Notes: a model not told the origin generated them from the letters alone. 64,000 bases of DNA from Elysia chlorotica (GCA_003991915.1 RQTK01000013.1:430457-494456); one strand, 5' to 3'. Positions 26,048 through 38,952 are shown, numbered from the stretch's first letter. Numbers and translations are program-made.

Positions 26048-26292
26048 CATCTGGAATAATTCGTGTGCCTAAAAATCTACCATAAAAGAATTAAATGATA
26101 TTGGGCCGGTTGCCTTAACCTCTCTGTGGTCACGAAATGTTAAAATAGAATTGTCAAGGAGCTTGAGGAGTGATTTTCTTCTTCAAAGAGCTTTGGGAGT
26201 GATTTTCATCCTTTCGGGATCCCATGCAGGTTGCTTATAGAGAGAAAAGAAGTGTTGAAGATGCAATACTGAAGTCAATAAACAACTCTTTT
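26048..26292 (+). pseudogene. Reverse-transcriptase relic of a non-LTR retrotransposon, plus strand
   Basis: Three frames together give a recognisable RT amino-terminal region: IIRVPKN (about 26055-26077), then STIKELND followed by PVALTS (26077-26124), then VVTKC and IVKELEE, and finally DPMQVAYREKRSVEDAIL (about 26219-26272). The order matches the start of the RT domain in CR1/Rex1-like LINEs. At least two frameshifts and in-frame stops show it is dead. It ends before the catalytic boxes and faces the minus-strand relic next door. Confidence 0.72.
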
Positions 26293-26341
26293 GTCTTAGT
26301 GACATTTTATTGAAGATAATTGTCATCACACCATTAATTAA

Positions 26342-26869
26342 AGAAATAAATATGTTTTAAATAATAGCTTTCATCATTTGATATAAGACCGACGAAAGTG
26401 CTATCGTTTGCAAATGTAATTAAAGGCACATTTTCCAAACATTCTTGTAAAATCGTTTGTATATTTTATAGGGATAAGTACAGGAGACAAAACACATCCT
26501 TGTGGGGCATCTGCATTTAGAATTATTGTTGAGGAAAAGTTATTATTTATCTTAACAAACTGGGGTATTGTAGAGAAAAAGTTAAAAATCCATTTTCGGA
26601 GATCAACACTGACATTCACTTTTGAACTATTGCCAATCATGAGATGATTATGCACTCTGTCTAAGAACAACAATCTTCCGTGCTTCGTGACCTCTTATAG
26701 GCAAACTGAATGGGTTTAGAAGATCATTGACCTCAGCTACAAGTTTGTGGAAAACTAGTTTTTCCTTACACTTCATCACAAACGATGTCAGAGCTACAGG
26801 TCGCAAATCGTTATTTCGCGTATTTTTTTTTTTTTTAGGAACAGGGATGATTTTCTTTTTGATTTCCAA
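26342..26869 (-). pseudogene. Reverse-transcriptase relic of a non-LTR retrotransposon, minus strand
   Basis: Read on the minus strand from 26869, one frame gives KKIIPVPKKKK, NNDLRPVALTSFVMKCKEKLV and LLNPFS. A shifted frame from 26673 gives DLRKWIFNFF, IPQFVKI and DAPQGCVLSPVLIPIKYTNDF. A further shift gives FANDSTFVGLISNDES at about 26352-26399, where the catalytic YADD box is expected. The block order is that of CR1/Rex1-type LINE reverse transcriptase. FAND in place of YADD plus the frameshifts mark it as inactive. The clade assignment is from memory of the motifs. Confidence 0.82.
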
Positions 26870-26939
26870 ATTGTTGGGATCTCAGAAAAAAATTATCTAT
26901 TCAAAATGGACGGTAAAACAGGAACCGGTTAATTTGTAG

Positions 26940-27734
26940 ATTTATAGTCTAAAAACGAACCAATACATGTAGAGATTGTTTGTAAAAAACTAAAAAACTA
27001 AAAAATTTAATCTCAGTGTGGCACAATAGACGCATCATTAGGTTCAACTTAGAAAATCATTTGAGTCTAACAAATATCGACGCAGATATATTTCCAGATG
27101 GAAGAGGACACGTCATAAAATCTAATAATACAAATCATGCCGAATCCTATATGCTTTCCGGTATGATTTCGACAGAGATCAATAAATATGGCAACTCCAT
27201 TTGCAAGGCAAAATCAACCTGGTACAGGGGGAGGGAGGGGAGGTGATGGCGCGCTAAACACAATTAATCAAATCATGTTTGCTGGGTCCCTCAGCTTCGT
27301 GGCACCAAATGCTATGTACCCTTGTCATTGCGGAACATAATTTCTAGCCGTCTCAAGCTACTGAGAATACCAAAAAAGGTGCTGAGCTCTCAAACGCGTT
27401 TCAGAGTATTTTTTGTTATAATGATACAGAAAATAGAAATAGCTAATAACAATTTATGTAAGAAATAAAAGAAAAACTTATTTGTGTAAATATTGACAGA
27501 CAATTTAAGTTTCAATCTATTAATATGTATCGCAATAACGATGTAAAAATGTAAATGCGAGAGCAAAAGCGTTCAAATCAATGTTTTTACTATTAAATTT
27601 TTTTTTCATTACTTTTTAGCTCAGTATGTTTGTAGAATAATCATACATTTCATACAAGATTCAAACCTGAAACGGCACTGCGCGGGATGATGACTATAAG
27701 TGTGCTGTGTTTGACAGTGACACCGCTCCTATCT
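26940..27734. other. AT-rich non-coding stretch
   Basis: An open frame at 27016-27246 has no recognisable domain. I see nothing else. Confidence 0.4.
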
Positions 27735-27743
27735 ATCTCTCTA

Positions 27744-27842
<99 letters not shown>

Positions 27843-27852
27843 TATCTCTCTG
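27735..27852. repeat. (CT)n microsatellite
   Basis: A nearly perfect CT repeat with a few A or CC interruptions. Confidence 0.95.
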
Positions 27853-28784
27853 CATCTCTTTTTTTTTAATTTCCATTCTTTTCTCGCTTTTTACTCACAC
27901 ACTCACACATAAACTTTACCATTACAATGGATACTGGTGGCAATGTTTTATATGCTGCGTGTGACCAATAGACACAACCGAAAACATTATAAACAAACTC
28001 AGCAGGCAAAGCAGTTCATTAACCTTGTCTATTCCGATATTTGAAATATCACCATGTCGTTGACGTCAAGCAGTTAGACCGCCTGCCGGGTTAAGGATCG
28101 ATCGGAACTCAGTCGGAGGCATTACTGATGTTATCAAAATTCTATACTGTGGTACAGCAGTTGATGAAAAGACTGATGAAAAAAAACGCTTTTCAGTCGA
28201 TTTTCTTCTAGGTGCCTTTGTGCAACTGTTTCACCGTAACAAAATTGTATTAATGGGCAGGTTCATGTTTGGAAAATAATTCGTTGTGGTATAGAGAAAT
28301 GTGGAGTCTTGTAACAGGTAATGAGGTAAACAAGGAATCAAATTTCTATGCGGTGTTTTTTTTTTCAAATAGTTCACCTAAAAATACTGGCATTAAAGTG
28401 TACACTTCTTACTTGGCACAAGGAAAGGGAGCAGATGAATCAATAAACACACAAAAATTAGCTAACTATCTGCCAATGTCTTTCACTTTCTTCTTGCACT
28501 TATGTTTCATTTTAAAAAGTATATATTAAAGAAAATTATCATGAAGTAGGGTGTAAAAGTGCAGTCCTATTAAAAAACGGCCAAATAAAAAAGAGACAGG
28601 AAATGAGATAGAAGTAGGAGGGTGAGCGACAGGGTGTGTTTGTTTGCCATTTATCCTCTGTCAATATGTTATATATAAACATTTTAGTTATATAAAGGTC
28701 GAAGAGAAGATGCTAGTTACCAGTTGCCAGTTGTTTTTTTTTCAATACAAGAGAGGACAATGATAACTAATATTAAACGTAATA
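27853..28784. other. Non-coding stretch
   Basis: No supportable feature. The open frame at 28269-28529 lacks any domain. Confidence 0.4.
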
Positions 28785-28791
28785 TAATATT

Positions 28792-28846
<55 letters not shown>

Positions 28847-28869
28847 TATTATTATTATTATTATTATTA

Positions 28870-28911
<42 letters not shown>
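28785..28911. repeat. (ATT)n microsatellite
   Basis: About 125 nt of ATT units with rare interruptions. Poly-Asn, poly-Ile and poly-Tyr frames are artefacts. Confidence 0.95.
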
Positions 28912-28913
<2 letters not shown>

Positions 28914-29273
28914 AAAAACAAGAACGATACAAATATTCATACTAAATATTCTTATCATGTCTATAAAGTCATTGCTACCCCTGCAAACAGCACCATTGTG
29001 TTCCTGAAAGATATAATCAATCAATTTCCTAAATATGACATTCATGGTCAGGTCTGTCTCATCTTTATTCTCTGTTAACATAACGGTGTCTGTTTTTATA
29101 ACAAGTCAACACATTCTCCATGCTCATACACGCGTGATCTCCTGAGCAACTTGAGGTCCAATGTCCCTAGGACTATAGGATTCACTACATCGGTTTTCTG
29201 GCCTGGCATCACGCTTAGGGTGTCAATTGTGGTCTCTAGGGGTGTGGTACAACTGTTGTAGTTTGTGGATTGT

Positions 29274-29276
<3 letters not shown>

Positions 29277-29368
<92 letters not shown>

Positions 29369-29578
29369 ATATCTTTCTCTTTCTCTCTATCATTATGTTT
29401 CTACCTTTGTCTTTGTCCCTTTGCTCTCTCTCTATCTCTTCCTCCATAGCCTCTCTCTTTTCGCCTCAATTCTGCATCTGTCTATTTCTGTCTCTTTTTC
29501 TCTTTCTCTCTACTTTTGTCTATGTCTGTCTCTATCTTTGTACGTTCTTGCCTCTCTCTCTATTCTCTTTGTCGCTCT

Positions 29579-29654
<76 letters not shown>

Positions 29655-29786
29655 TCTTTCTCTTTGTCTTTCTTTCTACCTTTGCCTCTTTCTGCCTCTT
29701 TCCCCCTCCCTCCCTCTCTCCCTCTCTCCCTCTATCTTTGCTTCTGGCTCTGCCTCTGTCTCTTTATATCCCTGTATCTCTCCCCA
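29277..29786. repeat. (CT)n-rich region, two perfect blocks
   Basis: Perfect CT runs at about 29277-29367 and 29580-29650 are joined by CT-rich degenerate sequence up to the start of a SINE. Long Ser-Leu frames here are artefacts. Confidence 0.94.
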
Positions 29787-29787
29787 G

Positions 29788-29944
29788 CAACTGGTTGGGT
29801 CAGTGTGAGTATAATGTCACCGGCTTAGACAGGAGTCATGGTATCCCCGCCCTGCCTCATAAAATTGTCAGACGTAAGCCTTGGGGCTCATCAACAAAAA
29901 AAGCCTGTATAGTGCTGATGTTGAACGTTACACCAACTTAACTC
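29788..29944 (+). repeat. SINE copy C (3' part) between two CT tracts
   Basis: It begins at AACTGGTTGGGTCAGTGTG, lacking the tRNA head, and carries TGTCACCGGCTTAGACAGGA, GTCATGGTATCCCCGCCCTG, TTGTCAGACGTAAGCCTTGG and GTGCTGATGTTGAACGTTAC. It ends ACCAACTTAACTC and runs straight into (CT)n. Confidence 0.82.
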
Positions 29945-29945
29945 A

Positions 29946-30025
<80 letters not shown>
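29945..30025. repeat. (CT)n microsatellite directly after SINE copy C
   Basis: A nearly perfect CT run starts at the SINE tail (AACTCATCTCTCTC), as if expanded from the AACTC tail. Confidence 0.94.
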
Positions 30026-30028
<3 letters not shown>

Positions 30029-31307
30029 ACATTATATATGTTCCATTCTTCTTAATACATACATATTTTTAGTAAAAGAAAACAACTGTCAACCCCCAAC
30101 TTAATAGTTCCTTGGTTCTAGTTCAGCGCAGATGAAATTAGAGATACATTTTTACTGTATAAAACATTTCCTTTGAAGAGAATGATTCAAGTTGAAGTTG
30201 CATAAAAGGAGGCAAGATTTCGTTTTGCCGGGAAAGGAGAAATATATGTTCGTAAAAAATTTTAAATAATTTTTTTAAAGACAAGGCGGATTTTATGATC
30301 TAACTGAATATAGTTTTATCGGCTTGAGGTATTTCAAGCAAGCATTTCACGTGAAGCAAGATAATAATAGATGGGCGGGGTGGGGGATATTACAATGTTT
30401 AACATCCATAGAATAGTTACGAAAATTATACGTCAGCAGTATTGCGGTTTTCCTAGAATGAGACACAAGGGAAACACGAGTTTTGTTTACGTTTTGTTTT
30501 TACGAGGCAAATATTATAGGACCAAAAAAAACACCAGATCAACCGAAGTATGTATTAGGTAAAAAAAAAAAATCTAAAGACCAGATTCACGACTAAATTG
30601 ATACCATCGGTGGAAAGAGCACATTCATTACCGACAGATGCAGGCTGCCCCTCCTGTCCTTCAGCCTACCAAGACCAGTTCGGCTTGTCAGGCAGGCTGT
30701 CTGGGGGGGGGGGGGCGCCCTGAGGGGGCTCAGTGACAGGCATGAAGAAAGAGAAGGAGAGGGGTAGTTTTTCAACGACTGGAAGGGAAAGACTAACGAC
30801 AGATTACTTTAATGAAAAAAGTAAGAGTTTTTATAAAATTATTATACTTAAAAAAGCGTTTGGCTTAAAAAAAAGATTTGATAAATTAAATTTTTTTTTA
30901 AGGTGATTTACAGTTGTGATGGTTTTGGGTTTGTATCCAATAGTTATGGTGGTCGGTTTTTGTATTTGTCTTTTATAAGCCAGTTTGCTTTTCTATCTTA
31001 ACGGTTTGGTCTTCGTTTAAATCTTTTTTTTTTCTTTTAAAGGTTCTCCACACTTGCGCTAAAAGCAACAAGTCATGATGCTTCCATGTGCATCATGTTC
31101 CTTTTGTGAGGATCAGTCATGATATTTAGTGCTTGATTCAGCCAATTCGGGCAGGGGATCCGTCAATACCAGATAAATCTTTAATATCAGTGCTGGCTGC
31201 TGACTAGAGACCAGCTCACCGACAGATTAGATGTCACATCTGAGCAGCGCGAGACTCTCGCGTGGCACTCGTCGGACCTTTGCCTCTGTGTTAACCTTTA
31301 AGTGTTT
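30026..31307. other. Non-coding stretch
   Basis: No gene is recognised. A G-run of about 12 nt lies near 30702-30713 inside a GC-richer patch (30600-30770) of unknown nature. Confidence 0.4.
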
Positions 31308-31361
31308 GGGGGGGGGGGGGGGGGGGGGGGGGCGGTGTGGGGGGGGGGGGGGGGGGGGGGG
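31308..31361 (+). repeat. 54-nt poly-G tract with one interruption
   Basis: 25 G, then CGGTGTGG, then about 21 G. It has clear G-quadruplex potential on the plus strand. Poly-Gly frames are artefacts. Confidence 0.93.
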
Positions 31362-31653
31362 TTCTAGTATTTTGATGAATTGCCTTGTCTATGAATTAAA
31401 TACGTCACAATCCAAGACCAAAGAGAGACAAGTTGGTCTTCCTTGTTGCTTGATTTTGGAAATACAACCTACGTGGTACGTCGTTCTCTAACACAAATGT
31501 ACGATAGCTAGGAAGTAAAAAGTTAGCATAATAAGGTTGATTCATGAATTTCAAGCTAGTAGGATACTACTATTCATTTTTTTTTCCATGATGGGCGCTC
31601 TAAAAACAAACTAGGCTACTATGTTTACTTAAGCATAGGCCGTTCATTCTTTG

Positions 31654-31654
31654 C

Positions 31655-31732
<78 letters not shown>
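31654..31732. repeat. (TTG)n microsatellite
   Basis: About 78 nt of TTG units with one TGA interruption. Confidence 0.94.
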
Positions 31733-31733
<1 letters not shown>

Positions 31734-34700
31734 CCCTTTACATACACGTTGGTGAGTCTCTAGAATTAAATTGAATAAAGTACATTATATCATGAGATAA
31801 ATTGAACATACTCTTAAGTTTGAAGGGTTAAATTGCGTCAGCTAGATGCGCTTCGCCGATTTATCGATGTATCCGCAAAACCATAATAAATTCTTTATGT
31901 ATATTATGATGTTCGTCGTTAAAGATCCCGAGCATTACTTTATGCGATGGGAATTATGAATTGACGATTGATTTAAATATCTCTGTTTATCATTTATTTT
32001 TGCAAACTTTTGTACCTCTTGGCTCTGTAGGGAGCATCCGCATTGCGAATTTTTTCGCTGAAAAAATGACTTAATATGCAAAATAAATCCTGTGGAGTGT
32101 AAAGGGTGAAATAGCTTAGTCTTGGATTTTCTTTCAAAAGAAGAACTTTAACCACAATCGCATGTTAGATCCGTTTCTTATAGTGAGATTCTGTTCCATT
32201 TTCCTTCCATGCACATTAGTTTTGATAACCTAGAAATGCACTAACTTTAAATCATGTATCCACTGATCTCCACCTTTCATTGTTGATACTTTTTTAGCCC
32301 ATCGCACTATCTTTTCCCTTGTCTTCCTCGCATATCACTATTTGCCCATGAAATGGTAATTCATTTTATAGAAGGACAAGTCATCTCTGCTCAAGAAAAG
32401 CACGGCCCCCTACTAAATCATCCTGCTGATGTTCCTCCGTAGTTAGCCCCACCTGTTTCGACAAACCAATTTCTCTTTCTCTAGTACTATCGACCTGCCT
32501 AGCGAGCAGTGTCAACTGAGGTGTGAGATGTGCCGCTCTTTTTAGGAAGATATAGATCAACCATCTTCGATTTATTGATTTCGGATGCCAGACTAGACCT
32601 GCGGGTGGCACCCAGCGTCTATAGTATAAACAATATGATATTTACGGAAGAGGCTGAGCAATTATTTTCTGTTTGTATAGGTGAGCGGCATTGTCTTTAT
32701 TTGTTATTGACATTATGTCTCAAGATAGTGGATTCAGTTGGTGTAGATCCATCCCAATAGCCTATGGCAAATTGGGTGTCTATACATGTATATGCCTTGG
32801 ATAACTAGTTTGAAGACCGCGTCTTTGAATGTGTTTGAGAGAAACTTTCTGCTAAAGGGCTGTAAGAGCTTCACTTATGCTATAACAATAAGCTTGTAAT
32901 AATATTTCAAATACTTTAAAATACCTATATAGTATCATAACTTTAATATGTTAAAATGTCATGTATCGGTTATATGTGTAGTGAAATAATTTTGAATTAT
33001 CAAAAACTATTCGCATGTAATTATTGATTGTCTTTATATATCCAATAGACTCGATTGCATAACGCAAAAGGTAGGTTTTGCATGTCCTCGTGGAAATCCC
33101 ATTGTACAGCTGCCGACCCCACAAGCCGTTCAAGTGTAAAAGTGTTATTCAAACCAGTCCCAGAAAATGCGTAAAGATGCAGTTTTTATAATTTTAAGGC
33201 GCAAGGTTGGCGACTCCGCTATTGCGGGGTGCTAGTGTTAGTCTAATCATAATGCATGGCGCAAATTTTAGCATCACCAGTCTATCGACCTGCATGGAGA
33301 TATAGCATCCATTCAATTATGATTGAGTCATGGTTATTGATTAACCTGCTGCTGACATTAATAGTCGAGCCGGTGTTAGCATAATTCGAATATGCTAATC
33401 CTTTGATGTTGGCGCTGGAGTGTTAGCAGTCGCCTGTATACCCTACGTGTATGGTATGGTAGCTTATCGCACAGTTCCTATTCAGTCAGGTGAACATTTT
33501 TTAATTAAACAAATCTCAAAATTTATTGCACTTTTTTGAAGAGCTGTAATGAATTATAAATTTAATGTTCCAGCGATGTCACTCAGATGATGATCTCAGC
33601 TCGATTATTAGTTTTGTCACCAACGTAACTCTGGTTCTGAATTGTTTTCAAATGTCTCCAGAGAAAGCAACGGAGTGGTCGCCTGGATAAATTGTATGAA
33701 GATGAAAAGTAAGTTATTTAAAAAAGAAGAAGACAATGCTATTTTCAATTGTCATTGTACTTGGAGCAAGACCACAATTTAACACCTGATATATAGGCTT
33801 TGGTTTGAAATGAAAATGTTAGCAAGGCTTCAAAACAAGAAGATGTGAGCTGTAGACTATTGTATTATTTTATAATGAAAAAAAGGTATAAAGAGGAAAC
33901 TTGTAGTAAAATGTGCCAATTTGATTAGTCCTCCGTAATCACCCTGCATCTTCTGAGTTTCTTCAACCCCACAATGTTTATTGGTAGTGTGCTTGGCGCT
34001 GTTTCGTTTTGTATTACTCGTATGTTGTTACAACAGCTGAGAGGAAACGGTGATAAATATTTTTTTTAAAGTTTGAGTTCACTTTTATTTTTCAATGAGT
34101 CTATAAGATTTTTTGTTGCACTTTAAAAATCAAAGAAAATTTAGCCCATTGGTCTCAGTGGAGTCTAGCCACCATAACCAATAAAGGAAAAGAGAAAGAA
34201 GGGGTGTGAGGAATAATTATACACTGCCACGAGTGTTGGCCATGGCAGCTCGCTGAAACGGATGGCGAAGATTAACTCTTCATGGAGAAGTAGTATTATT
34301 ATTATTATTAACTCTAATATAAATCAAAGAAATTGACTGAAATTGGTCGGTTATTTTTTTTAAACAATACATTGCATGGTCGGTATGCTTTTAAACGAAA
34401 TCTAAGACACCTGCATTATACGAAGCATTGTATAAGATTGTGTAACGCTTTGTCAGGAAGACTTAGAAATTGGTATATAAAGAAAAATCACACAGGGAGA
34501 GATGAAGCTAGATTTCTGTGATACCTAGGCCTCCGTGAAGAGACAAAACATCACAAGAAAGCACTGATATCAATATCCTTTAAGAATGACTATCACATCA
34601 AAATTTCTCCTTTAATTATATACAGTTTTACATGTGCGATTTAAAAAATTCGAAATTCATAATGTCTTGTATTTTAAACCAACGGGCCAACGGGTGAAAT

Positions 34701-35398
34701 TAAACAAATAGAAACGGGTACATAATACTTGTATACGGTACAGTTACTGATATTGCTATTGTGTTCGTAGCTGCTCATTAGTTAAAGGGAAATGATTAAA
34801 CAACGACTTCATGTCTAAGAATAAATAATTATTATGATAGTCTCCCCCTAAAGGCCGTTATCCTCCATGTAAATAACTATGTCTGTGTGGAAAATAGGTT
34901 GCCCACTCCCTTTCTCCTCATCCCCATGATTACTGACGCTTCAGAGAACATAGAAAATTTTAATTTCACTTGTTCAATGCATAGCTGAAAACCAAAATAT
35001 TTTTGTCATTTTTGGTCATCCTGTGAAAATAATCGTTGAACAAACTTGAAAGGGCCTCCCACAAAGAGCCTCAGACACTCAGGTAGGTAAAGGTAAATGG
35101 AGGTCATTTCCTCCCTGGCTTTACACAGAGGTGTCTGTGCCAAAAAAGGAGTGCTGTGTTTCTTGTCTTACAGAAAGTCTGTGCACCCTCCCACTCTCTT
35201 CGCCTACACACTAGACAAGAACACATCTGTTTTGTGTTCCTTGCTCAGACCTCAGATTAGGCAGAAGCTCAACGACTTCTGATCCGCTGCCGAGTGCGGA
35301 AGCAAGTTCAAGCAACCATTGGATCGCTCCTCATCAACAGGTAACGGGCTTTACCGACTTTATACTGTGAGTGTGAACTTAAGAATTTGGAGTTTTCG
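31733..35398. other. AT-rich non-coding stretch
   Basis: No coding exon, RNA or clear mobile element can be supported. A short (ATT)n run lies near 34293-34310. Confidence 0.4.
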
Positions 35399-35458
<60 letters not shown>

Positions 35459-35500
35459 AATTTATTAATATTGTTGTTGTTGTTGTTGTTGTTGCTGTTC
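35399..35500. repeat. (ATT)n and (TTG)n microsatellites
   Basis: Perfect ATT units to about 35457, then a 12-nt spacer and (TTG) units at about 35470-35498. Confidence 0.94.
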
Positions 35501-35842
35501 TTTCTGTTTTTCAACTGGATCTATTGGTCAGGAAAAACTGGAAATACTGACAAGTATTCTAATTGAGGGCCATGTTTTTAAAGAACGGACCTAAATTCTA
35601 AAGGATGACATTTACTAATGATTATTTAGATGCCTCAAAGACGGTACCTTATTACTAGATCTGGTTAAGATCTAGATCTACATACATGTGCAATCAAGTA
35701 GTCTAGACACCTAGGCTACGTAGGCCTACAAGATACATATCTAATGATTCTAGATTTAGATTAAAATCTAGAACAGAGTTCCCAGCTGAATTGCTTTCCA
35801 GAACTGGAGGCTGTGTCTAAATGCACTCCATAACAGAGTTGT

Positions 35843-35930
35843 AAGTACAGCGTTGCAGTAAGCTTACGACTTGTCTTAATAATAAGTTCAAGCTTATTGC
35901 AAGTCGTAAGCTACTGTGACGTTGTACTTC
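35843..35930. repeat. Imperfect inverted repeat (hairpin), arms about 38 nt
   Basis: The left arm AAGTACAGCGTTGCAGTAAG continues with CTTACGACTTGTC. The reverse complement of the right arm starts AAGTACAACGTCACAGTAGC and continues with TTACGACTTG. A related single arm (GAGTTTACGACTTGTCTTAA) occurs at about 7685-7704, suggesting a dispersed small element. Confidence 0.7.
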
Positions 35931-36197
35931 TAAAGACTCATAGGTAGTTTTTTAGTCTAAATGTTGCTCAGTACTAGATCTATATTTAGAATATATATTA
36001 AGTCCGTCAAATATAAACGCTATGTAGGCTTATTGCAATTACTTTATTTTATACAGTGAATAAAAATTATCTTTAGACCTACTCACTTAGGAAAATACTT
36101 TTAACTAGCATATATAGGGCTTTGATTTATTTGAGGGTCCGACCTCAGGATTTGATTTGAAATACAACAAGAAGGCCTATTTTGCTTACAGTAGGCT

Positions 36198-36284
36198 ACA
36201 TAGCAAATTTTGGACAAACACACTAGATGTATACTTAGGCCCCCCTATAGTTACATATACATAGCAAAATTTGGACAGAAACAC
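36198..36284. repeat. Short tandem duplication, about 61-bp period
   Basis: ACATAGCAAATTTTGGACAA (36198) recurs as ACATAGCAAAATTTGGACAG (36259). Confidence 0.6.
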
Positions 36285-37234
36285 TGTATAGTGCGCACAT
36301 AACCTTCTATAATTTGTATAGGTTTCCATTATCTGATAAACCATGTATTCTCATTATACATAAAAAATTCTATGAAAGTAAATTTATAGATTTAGCCTTT
36401 GTGAAAATATTTTGTATCAGTTTCAAATTAAAATCCCTAAATGGTAGCTTTGGAAATTAACTTTACATTGATATTTTTAGAATCCATGATTAAAGGTCCA
36501 GATGGAAACTTTGTTTGTAGGCCTACCAATAAATTGTAAGAGTGCTGCTAGCCGATAGTGGTGAAGTTATAAATAAATGTCTTACGTCAGTCTTGGGGCC
36601 TGTCGCCGTAAAGCGCCCTCCAAGGGAACCTAGGAGATGTTGAAACCCAAAGAGAGGGAGAGCAGGAATAGTAGAGTTTTGTTGAGACTTTGATACCATG
36701 AGCAGTGAACACCAAAAAAAAGTACATTCTTTGATATCAGTTTAAATGTCCCTCAGATTGACATTTATAAATTTATAAAATATGAAGCTGGGGGCACTGG
36801 CAGCTGAGACTTGAGCCTCAAACTCTTGTCGTTTGTCCACAGTGGTGCTGAGTGAGCTATCTAATGCCCTATATTTAGATATCAGCTAGTTACGGTCACC
36901 AACCATCAAACTTTGATTGGCACCAAAAAACAAATTGTGAAGTTACTCTCTGTTTTATATTGCCTGCTAATCCTGAATATCCAGACAGGAGTGCATTTGT
37001 GGAGCCTTTCCTCCTATCTCCAATTTTTCTCTTCATCTTCTATTATTCATCTTTTTATCTTATCTTTATCAATACTTTAGTCTAATATTCAAACAGATAG
37101 GTAGTCAAAAGCAACATTTTCACATTTCAACAGATTTGTATACTTTCTGATAAAGAGAATTTAGACTTTGAAAGTAATAAAATTTAAAAAATTGCAGTTG
37201 TTTTGCGTTCAATTCCAATAACTCTCTATTTTGC

Positions 37235-37308
37235 ATATTTAAACTTTTCGGCCCCTGTTTTTAATTTAGAAATATTTAAACTTTTCGGCTCCTGTTTTTA
37301 ATTTAGAT
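37235..37308. repeat. 37-bp tandem duplication
   Basis: Two adjacent units start ATATTTAAACTTTTCGGC and continue to TTTTTAATTTAGA, differing at one or two bases. Confidence 0.85.
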
Positions 37309-38487
37309 ATATGTCAAGGAAAATTGCAATACATGTTCTTATGGTCTGCACAGGGTCCTTAGCTGAAATAGTTAAATGTTGTAAGTTTGATTTTCTGTAC
37401 AAATTTGTATTTGTTTCCTAATTTTAAAAAAAAATTTTTTTTTTTTTTTTTCACATGCTTGTCTTTCTGATTCTTAAACTCCTTCCCGCTTCTTATTTTG
37501 AAGTTAATCCGAAATGTAAACTATTCAGGTCAAGTCCTTTTTATGATTTGTGAGTAAAATTGAAATAGTTTTATTTTAGGATTTGGGCAATGGGTTGACA
37601 CAGAAAGACTGTTTTCAAGAACGTTAAGTATGAGGATCTCTATACATGTACTTTAGAAGGAAATTAAAAAAAAAGATAGGCTTGTAATTCCAGGACTTTG
37701 GTAAAGAATTCATATCTTAAATTTAGACAAAGTTGGCAATGATTTGGCTTGGTCCTGTAAAGATTTAAATTTAAATGACAAGGATTTGATATCTTGCGCC
37801 TATTTAAATTATGTGGTTTTATTGGTTTGCTTTTTTTTTCTGGTAATGTTGTCATACTGTGAATCTTTTTTTTTGTTGTTGTTTTTTTGTAAGTTTAGTA
37901 CTACAATAGTAGTAAGTTAAAAGCTCATTGTGTAACCATTGAAATGATGGCATGGGCAGTTACAAGCCTTGGCTTCTTTAAATGGTTATAAATAATGTTA
38001 CTGTAATACCTTGCCAAAACTGAAACTCAAAGGAACTATAAATAAGTTTTTGTATTTGACAAAATATAGCTATATGTGTAGTTGTAGTTAAAATTATAAT
38101 TTATTGTTCACAGGCCTACCAGACACTCTTGCTTTACAACTAACGATATGTTGTACATGATTCATTTGTCTGCCAAACAAAATCATATTTAGGATTTAAT
38201 ATAACTATAAGCTCCGTCGTCGAGTTCATTAATTCAAGAGGTTTCCCCAACATGAACGGTGCCTTTCTGTTATTTTTTCTACAACTATTAGGACTCCAAT
38301 AAGAACAGATTCAGGCTTGTAACTTTGAAAGAATGTTAATTTAAGTTGTATGTGGTTTAAAAAGTAATTAATTAGAGAAAAAAGAGCTATCTGGATTTCA
38401 ATCTTTGCATTTAGATTAGTCGGATTATGTACTGTATAGACACTGTGGTCATGTGCATTGTAGGCCTATTACATAAATCCTGCTCAT

Positions 38488-38490
<3 letters not shown>

Positions 38491-38526
<36 letters not shown>

Positions 38527-38590
38527 TACATTTATTTAGCGCTTTCCATTTTCAGAACATTTTTAAAAATCTCAAAGCGCTTTACAGTGG
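38491..38590. repeat. (AAT)n with adjoining AGCGCTTT / AAAGCGCT inverted motif
   Basis: An AAT run (about 38491-38522) is followed by TTTATTTAGCGCTTTCC and, about 30 nt later, TCAAAGCGCTTTACA. The paired AGCGCTTT and AAAGCGCT boxes are typical of a short interspersed repeat that I recognise in general form but cannot name. Confidence 0.5.
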
Positions 38591-38891
38591 ATACACTAAA
38601 TACGCACACATATTAATCAACATGCAATTAAAAATTAAATATTAAAAGTTAAATCTTAACCAAACAATAATTTATGCTTAAGAAGAAATGTACAATTGCT
38701 ACAGGGAAATAACCTCATGACGTTAACTTTTCTTCAGTTTCCACTCTTTTTATTGCAATCCTGATGTGTTCTAAGCAGGCTCACAGATGAAAACAAATGT
38801 GCAAAACAGGTTTTGCGTGTTGCTATAATTTCTTGGCATCTAATACAACAAATTCTTCTGTCTGTGGCAAGTTAAACGCCTGTTCCTCCGC

Positions 38892-38894
<3 letters not shown>

Positions 38895-38950
<56 letters not shown>
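38895..38950. repeat. (CT)n microsatellite
   Basis: A nearly perfect CT run followed by CA and poly-C. Confidence 0.94.

Positions 38951-38952
<2 letters not shown>

Noticed and set aside
28773..29081. Minus-strand frame with poly-Asn and poly-Ile
   Set aside because: Translation of the (ATT)n microsatellite. The non-repeat part has no recognisable domain.
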